Shown one piece after another: positions 1 to 11,000 of a stretch of DNA of 64,000 bases. Made by a program: the position numbers and the translations under genes. The stretch is from Certhia americana (lineage: Eukaryota > Chordata > Aves > Passeriformes > Certhiidae), in the NCBI GenBank assembly GCA_018697195.1, contig CM031879.1, positions 34,982,228 through 35,046,227 on the forward strand, given 5' to 3'. Within the stretch, counting starts at the first letter, position 1, and every line of letters starts with the position of its first letter. Below the pieces are notes generated by a model, which was given only the letters and a program-made list of their open reading frames with translations, had not been told where the DNA came from and ran no database searches.

Positions 1-1033
1 TGGATGTGCTTACTTGAACCCTCAGAAGGTGTAAGTCACCATCTAACCTATTTGAAACCTAATTATTCATAATAGCTTTGGGACAGTTGCCAGCCAGTTG
101 ATTTTGTGAGTTTGGTTTAGATATTTTTCCTTTGAATTTGCAAAACAATTCAGCTTTTCAGAACTCTGATTCCTTTGTGCCTCAAAGGACAAATCACAGG
201 CACAGGTAAAATTCCTCTCCACTCACTGCGTACCTAGCACTTTTGCTTAGAGAAAAGATTCTGTGAGAACTTATCATTTTATTTCATTGTAATATCAATT
301 TTTTTCATTTCACTTTCACTGGAAGCAAGGTGTCATCAGCTATTTGGTTATGGGAGTTCAAGGCTGGCTTTTTTTCCTCAAAAAAATGTGTTGTTGTTTC
401 TTCATTTGATATAAGCGCATCACTCTTATTATGCTAATGGATGTCTCAAAGCATATATATTACTAACCCTTTCATTTTCTGTGTCAGATAACATTCTTTA
501 AGTTCCATTTCCTAAATTCCCAATGCCATTTTTCTTCCATTGTCACATTTGCAGACTCCATTTGCCTGCTCATCACTCTTCACACAACATCATGGCTATT
601 TTTTTCCAAAACTACCCTTAACAAGAAAAGTGAAGACAAAGTTTAAGTTGATATAGTAAAATACTGTGCTAAACACCAACTGATTCATGAGCAAATCCTT
701 TTGAGGTAAATAAAAAAAGTCAACATCTTACATCAAGCTACTTGCACTATCATATTTGGAACCCATCAGCCTACATTTTTGTACAAACATCTTTGAAAAC
801 CTTCTGCTTCTGTCATGGTGTTCTAAAGATAGATGCATGAGTAATAAAACCTTATTTGATTAAATAATTAAATCCTTGTCAGCCATAATTAAACACTAGC
901 TCTTTACAGAACTCTAATTATTTCTTCTCAGATTTCTCAGGTCACATAAACTACTCTTGCTTCTAAAAAATGCAGCAACTCTTAATCTAATTGTCTTGTG
1001 GTTTTTTTCACCCTGTTGTTCTATTCATCATAG
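1..1033. other. AT-rich non-coding sequence, no feature recognised
   Basis: This stretch is AT-rich, with many short A and T runs and stop codons in all frames. I see no coding exon, RNA gene or recognisable transposon in it. It leads up to a weak exon candidate that begins after a pyrimidine-rich stretch ending in TAG. Confidence 0.6.
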
Positions 1034-1175
1034 TCAATGAGGGCCACAAATGCCAAGCATCCTATTCCTGCACCATTTTGAGACCCTTTCCCTATGGCCA
1101 CAGAAATCTCACAGAACAAAAGAACTGGTTCAACAGATATCTCCCTGATTTTAGCAGCATTGGCCAAGACAGAAG
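1034..1175 (+). other. weak candidate internal exon (142 bp)
   Basis: The interval begins after a T-rich stretch ending in CATCATAG and stops at AGAAG|GTAAGT, a near-consensus 5' splice site. One frame is open throughout (about 46 codons), reading from AAT-GAG-GGC to GAC-AGA-AG. The translation includes two cysteines and an N-L-T glycosylation-type sequon, but I recognise no domain or family. An open frame of this length with a good donor can occur by chance in 64 kb. It is not phase-compatible with the other candidate at 7869-8028 if both are read in their open frames. It could be a non-coding RNA exon or nothing. Confidence 0.15.
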
Positions 1176-1404
1176 GTAAGTTTCACCTCCTGATGTCTTC
1201 TCAACGCTATGCCCCATTTGGTTCCTTCCTTTATAGTATTTTTCATATAGATCTTTTACAATGACCACTCATCAGAATCTGAGCTCAACAAAAGGTGAAA
1301 AATTTAAAAACCATTTTGTTTGTGATAATGCAGAACACCAGCTCAATTCACAGAACTTGTACAAAATAATAGAAAGGCAATGTGATCTATATTTCAGTTC
1401 AGTT

Positions 1405-1533
1405 CAGCCTAGAGAAGTTGTGGATGCCCCATCCCTGGAAGTGTTCAAGGCATAGTTGGTATTTCTGCAGGTAGCTGGAACTTGATGATCATTAAGATCC
1501 CTTCCAATCTAAAACATTCTTTGATTCCATGAT
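1405..1533 (+). mobile_element. CR1 LINE, 3'-end fragment
   Basis: The segment contains the CR1 3' untranslated signature: GTTGTGGATGCCCCATCCC, then TGGAAGTGTTCAAGG, then GATCCCTTCCAATCT, finishing near TTTGATTCCATGATATG. CR1 copies are nearly always cut off at the 5' end and finish in short ATTCTATG-like repeats. This one keeps only about 130 bp, so it has no coding capacity. Its divergence suggests an old insertion. Confidence 0.85.
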
Positions 1534-4407
1534 ATGTTTAAATTAGATGTTCTTATGTTTATACATGTAACAGACTCCTCTCAGCTTTAATCAAACCTCC
1601 CTTACAGGTAAGCCTGCTTTCAGACTGTTTGATAGTGTCAGACATGGATAGAAATCTGGTGGAAAAAATTAGAAAAAAAGAAGAAGAAGGAAATATTAAC
1701 TTTTTATCTACCATTTGAAAAAGAACATTTTTTTTTCTCATAGAAACTAGCAGTTTGGAGTCTAATTCCTGAAAAATTGAAGAGCTCTCCAAAATGAGAG
1801 CAAGGTCCAGTTTCATCTTATTCTGGAAATTACTCAGCTCCAAAATAATGCCAAAAGCAGTCATTGGTCACTGGAAAAAAAAATTCATGTCTATGAGTAA
1901 AACCACTCTCTTAATAAATTAAGATTGTACAGCCTGTACAAATCTAATATATTTATTCTACTTGTGTCTTACTTAAAAAAAAAAAAATCACAAAATTGAA
2001 AGTGGTCTTATTTTATTTATTTGGACTGAATTCAGGTCTCAGAGGATGACTTTGGAGACTTTCAAGACCATACAACATCAAAACAAAGTAATGTTACTCA
2101 TGATTGCATGGCCTTTTATTTTTTAATAAAAACACTCCATTGTCTTACTTCTTCAGTTTTCTTCTGTTCATCCTTTTATATAAAAAAAGAAATGAACTTA
2201 AGAAAGGTTAAAAGAAAGGCGTTTACACAAGCTACACTGCTTATTTCTGCCCATTGGCCTGATAAGCTATTTCAAGATATTCTTTCAATCAGTTTTGGAA
2301 AAAGTCAAATGGGATAAAATGCAGTTTCACGGTTCATATCCAGATAAAAATAAATACACAGAGTCTAGCATTTCTATCTGACCACATTTTATCAGCTTGA
2401 ACAGCAAAGAGATTTTGGATGTAAAGGCACCTTGATAAAATTGACTGATCAATTCAGACTTTATAAAACAGGACTCTTTTCAAAACATGACTTTTCCAGC
2501 ACAACAACCAAAACCAATGCTTCAACAAAACAGTTTTTATAATACATCTTCTGTGGGGAAAAAAAAGATTGCTTGAGATTTTCAACATCACAAGAAATAT
2601 TGGCTCATCCTTCAGTGGCTGAAATAGGTGGAATATAATACAGATGGAATATAAAATTGGTAAGCCAAAGCAGAAAGAATCCTGTAGTTAAAGCACAGAT
2701 GGATAGAGATAACAAAATGCTGTTCCCTCAACTATTAAACCTCTCTTTTGTTGATTGGAAGTGTTACAGTTTTGATGAATCATAACTCAATCCCAGGAAG
2801 CAAGTTGAGCAGGCATGAGTTTAAAGCTGGATTTCAAAATCTCCTGTAGCTAAAAAAGCACACATTGCAAAGCTTCACACTTCTCTTACTGCATATTATT
2901 ATGACTGGGTAGTGAACCTGTAGGCCAGGAGCATCTGCCCCTTGAAGCTGTTTATTTATCTACAAGAATAACAGGCAGTGCTCTTTACAGGGTGCTGTCC
3001 TGAGTTTATCATGAAATACAACTAATGACCGTGATAACATGACCAGATTAATTACACGTACTATTTCTTCTTCTTCTCTCAGAAACTTAATAAACCATTG
3101 TGGTTATTGCTTATGAATATTGCATGAATATTACACTAGAAATACTGTTCAGGCAGCTGAATATCCATCTTCAATATGTAACAAAAAATTTAAAGCCCAC
3201 TATGCTTAGACTTTCAGTCCAGATGGCACAGATTAAATCACATGCTCTTTTATGACACATTAGTCATAAGGCAGTGACATGCAAAGTATATGGCAAAAGC
3301 CTAATCTCTAGGGGTAAGAAATGGCCATCAAAAAGACAACTAAAAATGAGGGCAAATTTCCATAAGCTGAAGTGATGGGCTTTTCTTAAAGCTTGACTTC
3401 CAATAAAAGAATTCTTTTTTTGTACAGTATGCTTTTCCAGTTGTCATTTCTCTAATCTGAGCATGAATGCTGATCCATTCATTTGGAAGAAAGAGTAGAA
3501 ATTATTGCTGAATTCTATAAGCAGCTGTCTCCCATCACGTGCAGATAGCTAGGATTGGAACTCTGCTGACCTCCTCTTGCAGGCCCTAATCTCACTTCTG
3601 TGACTCCAAAAGCTCCAAAAGGCAGCTCAGTGACTCAGGCAAGCTCCTTCCCACCATGTGATAGGATGAAAAAATCCTGTCGCTGGAACAATGAACAGCT
3701 GATGTGTTTCAAGAGTTTCAGAAGAATTTGATTAGCTGGACAAAAGCACTTACCTTTAGGAAGCAAAATTGGCACTTTGACTCATGTGTGCAGGCTTGGG
3801 AGGACTTTGAAAATGTTGAATTAGATCAACAAAACAAGATGTAGTCACGAATCTCTGCAGAACATATTTTTCGTATTTTGGATATTTTTGCTTCATTACC
3901 CTTTCTTCCCCCTTCTCCCTTCCACTCTTTATAAATGCTGAATGATTTTTCATTCATTTTGCTAAAATGAAGCTGTGTTTGTTATTCTCCTCCTCCTTTT
4001 CTGAATATATTGAAACACAACACCTGAAGGAGAAAATGCCATTTGGGAAAAGAAAGTTCTTAAAGACGATGGAAGAAAAAAAATTGTGTTCTCTTTTATT
4101 TTGTCATTCCCCTTCACTTTTTATCTTCATTTTCTCTTCCTTTCCTGCAGAGATACACACAAAACTTTGGTAAATAGCTTCAGGGATCCATCCATGGAAG
4201 GGCTAGACCAGCAGCAGAGGCAAATCAGGAGGCAGAGAATATTGTGAAGGATGTGAGATAGCAGAACCAAAACAGGAACCAGTTGGAAGGAGAAAGATTA
4301 AAGTTTCTTTCAGAAACATAGTCTGGATCATTCTGGAGAAGGACCTGGTAGATATGGATATTTTTAATGGAAAGACATGCCTTTGTCATAAGTTAATATT
4401 ATGATGA
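1534..4407. other. non-coding AT-rich sequence with short homopolymers
   Basis: No gene or transposon is recognisable. There are A runs near 1973-1987 and 1674-1690. A strong pyrimidine tract ending TTCCTGCAG lies at about 4120-4150. It is followed 19 bases later by a GTAAAT, which is too short an interval to call an exon. Confidence 0.55.
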
Positions 4408-4598
4408 GGCACTAGAAAATGCTTTCAAGAGAAGTAATGGTTGTCCCATCCCTGGAAGTGTTAAGGCCAGGTTGAATGAAGCTCTGAGCAACCTGGTGTA
4501 GTGGAGGGTGTCCCTGTCCTTGACAGGGAGTCTGGAGCTCTGTGATCTTAAACGTCCCTTCCAATCCATGCTGTTCTGTGACATGATTCTATGATATA
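4408..4598 (+). mobile_element. CR1 LINE, 3'-end fragment
   Basis: This is about 190 bp of CR1 3' end in the order expected of the family: GGCACTAGAAAATGC, CCCATCCCTGGAAGTG, CTCTGAGCAACCTGGTGTAG, a CCCTGTCC block, CGTCCCTTCCAATCC, and the terminal ATGATTCTATGATAT. The element is truncated at its 5' end, as most CR1 copies are. The minus-strand open frame across it (4399-4629) is a by-product. Confidence 0.9.
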
Positions 4599-6434
4599 TT
4601 TTAAAACTGATGCATGAGTTCAGTCCCATGGGATGGTTTGTCAGGTGTGTTTGCAGAAGGTTGTGAAGAGTTCAAATGTACTTCCTCAGTCCCACGTAAG
4701 TTTTCTGTTCTTTAGGAAAAACTGTGTTCTAGAAGTAAAATTGCTGGACAAGATACCTAAATTTACAGAAGAGAAAAATGTTGCATAAAGGTGCTCTTGG
4801 ACCATAGAGTGTGACTTTACTGCAGGATTACTAAAACAAAATGCTCTAGGACTGCTGTTTGAGCATTAAAAAGGATGGGCTGCACCCAGACCTGTGTGAG
4901 ATGACTGTTGTGACTGTAGGCTACTGCTCAAACAACAGAGATCCATCAGACAGACAGCCCTCCCTCTGTCTGGGAATAGCACTGAGCAACTCCCTGCAGC
5001 AGGGCCAAAGCTGTTTAGAAATCATCTCCTCAAGCAAAGTGTAGGGATAGCTGCACATATCAGAATATTGGTGATTATATCAGGAGCTGAGGAGGTTACA
5101 AAAGCTGCAAAACCCTCCTGCCACTCCTCTTCCACAAGTTGTTGAGTCAGATGTAAAAGCAGAGGAGATGCCTTGTAAAGCCAGAGAGGGCATGAATTTT
5201 CTTTTCTGACCAAGTGAGCCACCCTGTGGTATAATGCTGTTGTAAGCATTGTCATTGAAATTATTATTTTTTTCATTGAAATGAAATTATTTTATGAACA
5301 GTTTCTGGGACAAGAGTAGCTTAGAATGAAATAAATGTTTTTACCAGCAAGTTTTATGCAGCAGAAAATGACACTTGCAATTTATAAAATATATACATAT
5401 ACATTTCCCAGGTAGCACATCCCTCCAGCTATTCCCCAGATATCAACTTGGTGTACTTTTAAGTGTTGTATCACCAAAATATGAGAAAGAAAAGACATAA
5501 GTCTCATGTATGTAGAGGCTACATTCTATTTTTGATGTTATATTGAGGTAAATGAGAATTCAGCCCAGTGAAAAAAATTGCTCTCAAATACACTGGTATT
5601 AACCTGAAAGCAGAGTACAGTCCTTGAAATGCAGTTATATAATGTCTGGAGAAGAGATTCTGGTGGAATAAATGATCTCTGAAATGCTACCAGATAATTA
5701 AGCTGAAGTCAAAGCCCAAACCTAGATCTCATTTCTGCATATTAATTTAGTAAAACAGATTATTCATGCTTTGGATGTTACCTTTTCATTTGGGAAAAGC
5801 AGGTATGTCCTTAAGGAAGTTTTGACTGGATTTCACTTGCTTATTTTAAATTTAAAATCCTCAAGAGGAGCTGAGAGAACTTGATAGCTGATAAGCATCT
5901 GAGACTAGGGGAGACATCACAACGTATCATCAATATTTTTAGTTCCCCATAAATGATTTACATTCCCCTGCACTATCAGATATCTTCAAAAGAACATATC
6001 AAAACTGGAGAGCAGTGCACTTGGTTCATGTAAAGTTAAATTTGCTGCAAAAAGCCCTATGAAATTCAAAGCTCTGAGATCAAGTTCTGATTTCTGATGT
6101 TGGGCACACACTTGCAGTCTGGCTTTGAAAAGTTTCAGTGGGTCTGGGGAATTTTCAAGCTCTGTGATGGCATGCCTACAGGCAAGTCCCCACTGAGCTC
6201 TGTTGCAGTGTGTTAAAACAGAGCACAGATCTCTGGGAGTGACTGGCACAAATATCTGTTGTTTTCTGTGGTTTAAGCACAGGGGAGCTCAGCCTCTGTC
6301 ATCAGGGGGCTGGCACACCATCCCAAATCAAGAGATGGCTAGCACTCAGCTCTCCAAAAGAAAGCTGGGACCATTGGTTTCAGGTCAGTCTGGGCAATCC
6401 CTCTTAATGTATATTGTACACAATAGCAATAGGG
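4599..6434. other. non-coding sequence, no feature recognised
   Basis: The stretch is AT-rich unique sequence with a short AT/TATA-rich patch near 5385-5405. I see no coding exon, structured RNA or transposon that I can defend. Confidence 0.55.
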
Positions 6435-6463
6435 TTTTTTTCTTTTTCTTTTTCTTTTTTTTT

Positions 6464-6513
<50 letters not shown>
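6435..6513. repeat. long poly-T / T-rich tract (about 79 bp)
   Basis: The tract is almost pure thymidine, with a few C interruptions in its first half and an uninterrupted T run in its second. Open frames crossing it on both strands encode only poly-Phe or poly-Lys and are artefacts. It could be the reversed poly-A tail of an old retrocopy lying to the right, but I found no flanking duplication to support that. Its true length is uncertain because sequencing slips in such runs. Confidence 0.9.
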
Positions 6514-6514
<1 letters not shown>

Positions 6515-7868
6515 TAACTTTCCATACCAGCGAAAGCTAAGAATACTGAACAGCAAAATCCTATCTTTTTATAGCAAAAGCTATTCTTGGCTGTATGGTG
6601 AGAGGACAACTGAGATTCAATAATATGCCCAAAAATCACTGAGTACATTGCAGAAATTGACTCCAAAGATCGTAGTAAACAACATACTGATGCCTTGCCC
6701 TTGACATGTTCTTACCTATTGCAGTGCAGGCTGAATCAAGGCTATTTTCACCAGTGGATCATCATTCCTCATTATAGTTACTGCAAAGTGGTGGGTTTGG
6801 AATCTATCAGAGAATATATAAATAGACCAGGAATGCATAATGATGAAGGCATGAGCATGGGACGTTTTACAGAATCCATGCAGAAAGAGCACTTGATTAC
6901 AAAGTGGTTTGGAATTGCTTAGTATTTAAGAATTTTTATTTGTGTTTTCCTCAGTCTTGATTCAGCTGTTGAAGTGCTGCAGGTAACCTCCAATCACTGG
7001 GCATTTAAATTAAAAAAAAAAAACAAGCATCATCATCTCTTCTGTCCTACTATGAGCTCAGAGATCCTCTGCTTCAGTAGAAGGCCAGTCAGGGGTGAGT
7101 GAGCACTTTCAGACCAGAACTGGAAATAAGAGCTTCCCTTCTGCCACGTACACGGGGTCCATGGAACGTTTTCTATAAATGCACGTGTTTGCATATGTGT
7201 ACATAAAATTTACAAAGCAAATAGTATCATTCAATATAATCCTTAGCCTCCCTTCATTGTTGCAGGACTTTAGTGAATAACTGCCAAAAATGGAAGGGGA
7301 ACGTCTAGTCATCTGAGAACAAACAAATTCTTTTTAAGAATGCAGTGAAAAATATTTTTAATATTCAGCACAGCTTAATGAATTAGGGACACTTTTCTAG
7401 TTGGTCCCTACAAAGCTGGAACATTTTTTCTTTGCAGCTAAATGGAAGTCCTTCATTCTCTTTAGAAAGTTGTTGCATAGAATGACAAGGTAACATCAGT
7501 GTGAATTACACTGGCTTTTGTTATAGTATGGCTGTCATACACGAAGGTCTTCGTTACAGTGGCATTTAACAAGTTAAATTTACTCTCTATAAAAAGAATT
7601 TTGGCTAAATCATATTCAGCAAGGAAGAATTCACAACTGATGCCTGTTTTAATCAAAAGACAAAATGTTTCCATGTCAGGTTGGTCTTAATGTTGCTGTG
7701 TCATTAGGGAAAAATAGTCTGGCTATTATTTAGGTGACTCATCAAAATGTTTTCTTGCTATTTACTTCTGTTTCAGGAAATTTGTAAGGGAAAAATATTT
7801 TCAGAACATTCAATAAATTTGGTTAATAGATTTGAAGACTTTTTTCTGATGCTTATCTTCTCTTTTAG
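6514..7868. other. non-coding sequence, no feature recognised
   Basis: The sequence right after the poly-T tract contains no recognisable gene in either orientation. Its last bases before 7869 are a pyrimidine-rich CTTATCTTCTCTTTTAG, which serves as the acceptor for the candidate exon that follows. Confidence 0.5.
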
Positions 7869-8028
7869 CCACAGATACAGCAGTATATGGTTCTGCAGCC
7901 CCCTTCACCATTAGGTTCAACCTTCACTGGAGTAATCCGGTGAAAATGACACCAGGACTAGGACTGGAGATCTGGATCACCATCCAAGGATTCAATTTTT
8001 TCCTCATTGTGACGACCATCAGTAAAAG
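7869..8028 (+). other. weak candidate internal exon (160 bp)
   Basis: A good acceptor (CTTATCTTCTCTTTTAG) is followed by 160 bp that is open in one frame only (two leading bases, then ACA-GAT-ACA) and ends at AAAAG|GTAGTA, a plausible donor. The other two frames contain stops. The composition is richer in GC than the flanks. The 52-codon translation contains D-T-A-V-Y near its start and a hydrophobic stretch near its end, but I cannot assign it to a family, and the D-T-A-V-Y string alone is not evidence of an immunoglobulin domain. It may be a coding exon, a non-coding RNA exon or a chance interval. Confidence 0.22.
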
Positions 8029-11000
8029 GTAGTAACTAGCCCATATCATTTAGGGCAAATCTATGAGTACAGGCATTTTTCTTGAACACACTAGGATGAC
8101 CACAGAGATAAGGAAACAAGTGAAAGAGACTACTTAGATTAGTGTCATTTTTAAACTAATAGTGGATATTTTTAAACAAATTATGATTTTCTTTTCCAGG
8201 ATTTGGTTAATTTCTCATGATGCTACTTAAGACTAATACACCTTCTAAGCAGATTTGTCAATACACATTACATGGCCTTGACAAAAGATCCCACTACTTT
8301 TGGAAAAGAGGGTAGTTTGTCTCCCTGACATTCCAGAGCTGCAGCCAAGCAGAAATCTCTGAAACTTGCTGTAAGCCCAAGAATTTCCTTTGTGGTTTTT
8401 GTGAGTGTAAGTAAGCAAATCTATAATATGCTTTTTTAAACTGCAATCCCCTCCAGAGTCTGGCATTTGTTCCAGCTAGGACTTGTCATAGTGTTCCATC
8501 AGGTACTTTCTGCTCCTGTAAAAATGTCCCCAAATGATCACTTATCTTTAATGACAATAAATTGGTTTCAAACTTAATTGGCTTTACAAACTAAGATATC
8601 TCTCTGAAAAATGAAATACCATCCAGAAGGACAATGTCAAAAATAAGCCAAGCACTTTCCAAGTTGTGGCTCTCAACTGTTTTGCTAAGAGCATAAATTC
8701 TTAGTGTAGGAAGATAGAAAATGGAATTAAAAAAAAAAAAAAAATGTATGCTTCTATAATGCACTTACAAAAATGAACAAAATCTTAACATCAGTAAGTT
8801 AAGGCTGAGATTTTCTAACATAGCAGGTTTGGTCTGGTGTTTCTTGATGGCAACTACTGAATTTTGTTTCAGAAACAACACTGAGACATGATGTTCCTCT
8901 AGCCCCTTTATTTTGCCAGATTCTGACTGGGCAAACAATAATCTCTGTCAGCTGCAAAGTAAGAAAGTAATGTTGCATTTCCAGTTGAATGATTCAATAC
9001 TGTGCAGAGAGTGGAGACCACAGTAATGTCACACATTAACACCTACAGGGAGCTTGACGACAGTAATTTGTTTCACTTTTTTACCAAGGACAGTTTGGGA
9101 CAGTTAGATTTATGAAGCCATAATAAAATATTGACCATGTCAGTGGTAGAATTACATTCATTTCACTTTCTTGCTCTTTCTCCCTTACTTTTTTTTTAGT
9201 GCTGTTCAAAATACATTCCTATGTATCTGCGCAGAGCTGTAAAAGAAATATATTGACTTAAATGAATGATTTAAAATGTAATTTACAATACTCTCATTGT
9301 TTCAAATGATAATAATATGTTTCCTCAGAGATTTACTCAAGTAAAGAATAAATGGAAGAATTATTATAGTTTCCCTCTCCTTCCAGAAATTTTCAGTAGC
9401 TTACTTTAAAAAGCCCACCTTCGGCATTTGGTGGGATATTCTTACCATAGTAGCCCTGTTCCTCTCTGAATTCCTCGCCCTTTTATTTTGCTTCCCTATT
9501 TGTTGTAATGCCCACCCACTGCAGGTGGGAAGTTGTTATCTTCTGACTGAAGAACATTGATACTAGACAAGCAGAGCAATGGTGGTGTCCTTTTTGCAGG
9601 AATGTGTTCATCCTGCCAGCACAAAAATGGCAGTCCTGACTTCTGTATTACAGAGCTGCACACACTTTCAGCTGTCTTCCATAAGGGAGGGGAAAACAGA
9701 AGCTGTGCCCCAAAACAAGGGCAAAGTGTGGATCCCAGTGTGAAACGGCTGCTCCCTGATTATGTCTACTTTCTGTGGCATAAAACCTGTGAAGGCAGAT
9801 GTACCCCACATGAATATAAACCTGCAAGGGCAATAAATGTTCCATCTTGCTAAGCTCCCTGTCTGACCAGGAGTTCTCCTTCAGATGGAGGGAAAGTAAT
9901 AATGCATGGCCTGATGAAAGGGAAGGGATGCCTTTGGCACACAGCTGTGCTACTGCAAATACCACCTCCACCTGAGGAGGATGAAGAAATTGTCTCTGGT
10001 TTTCACCTGGAGCTCAGTCTTGTGCGTCTCTTTATTCAGGTTCTTGAACTCTCCCACAGCCTGGGACATCAGAAGAGGGCTGCAGAGCTGGTCTATCACA
10101 GGTACCACCATCTTCTGTCCTGGGCTGTTACCAAATCTGGAGATGATGGAGGTGGCTCTTTTAGCCATGGGGTGCACCTTACTGGAAGAAAGTTCAGATG
10201 TGAATGAATATCTGAGCCCAACATTACAGGTGCAAAAGCAGGTATTTTTGACATGATAGGATCTCATGACACTTCAGTGGCATGACAGTGAAATCCATCT
10301 TCCTCTAACCAAAGCATCAGCAATGCATCTCTTTTTGGCACATTCAGAATGGTAAAGGGTGCTCCAGGGCCAAATACAAACGTATTTTGTGCCTAAGAGA
10401 AAAAAGGCTGAGGAGATTCATCATGGAAAACTCTGACTTGCTTCTGGCACGTCTGATGATGGTTTTTACACAAAGAAAAATAAAGGGATCTGTCTGAGTT
10501 CAGAGTGAATTAGAAGAGAGATACAAACATACACAGAACTTTTTAAATGTCTTCAGTAGTTTAGAAGGCAATGCACAATTTGTCCATGTTGTCTCAGGCT
10601 ATTATTCCACCCCTGCTGCTGGACAGCCACTAGAGGAATATGTAAGCACTAATTTATTAAGCACAAACACCAAGAGGATTGGGTTGCCTGCTTTCCATCA
10701 GTGCTGAAAGTAAGAGTTACAGGTCTATACTTCTATAATATGCTGAATAATTTCATTCAGGTTTTCAAGTTATAACAGGTGCTTATCAGAGATGTATGGG
10801 GGACCTTATTTGGTTCGTCATCATCCTAGATACCAATTTCTCAGTTTCTTCTGAATATCTCGCTTTAGGGGAGAGAGAATACTCCTGTTTATTCTGTGCA
10901 AACCCTTCAATTTGAGGGAAAACTCTCTGAATTCTGCATCACTTTGTGCATATTTTTCACCTGTATGTGAAACCACTGCACATATCCTAATTTTTTTATA

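Noticed and set aside
9648..10267. Overlapping 91- to 107-codon frames on both strands, suspected as a retrocopy
   Set aside because: The translations match nothing I recognise, and no poly-A tail or flanking duplication was found.
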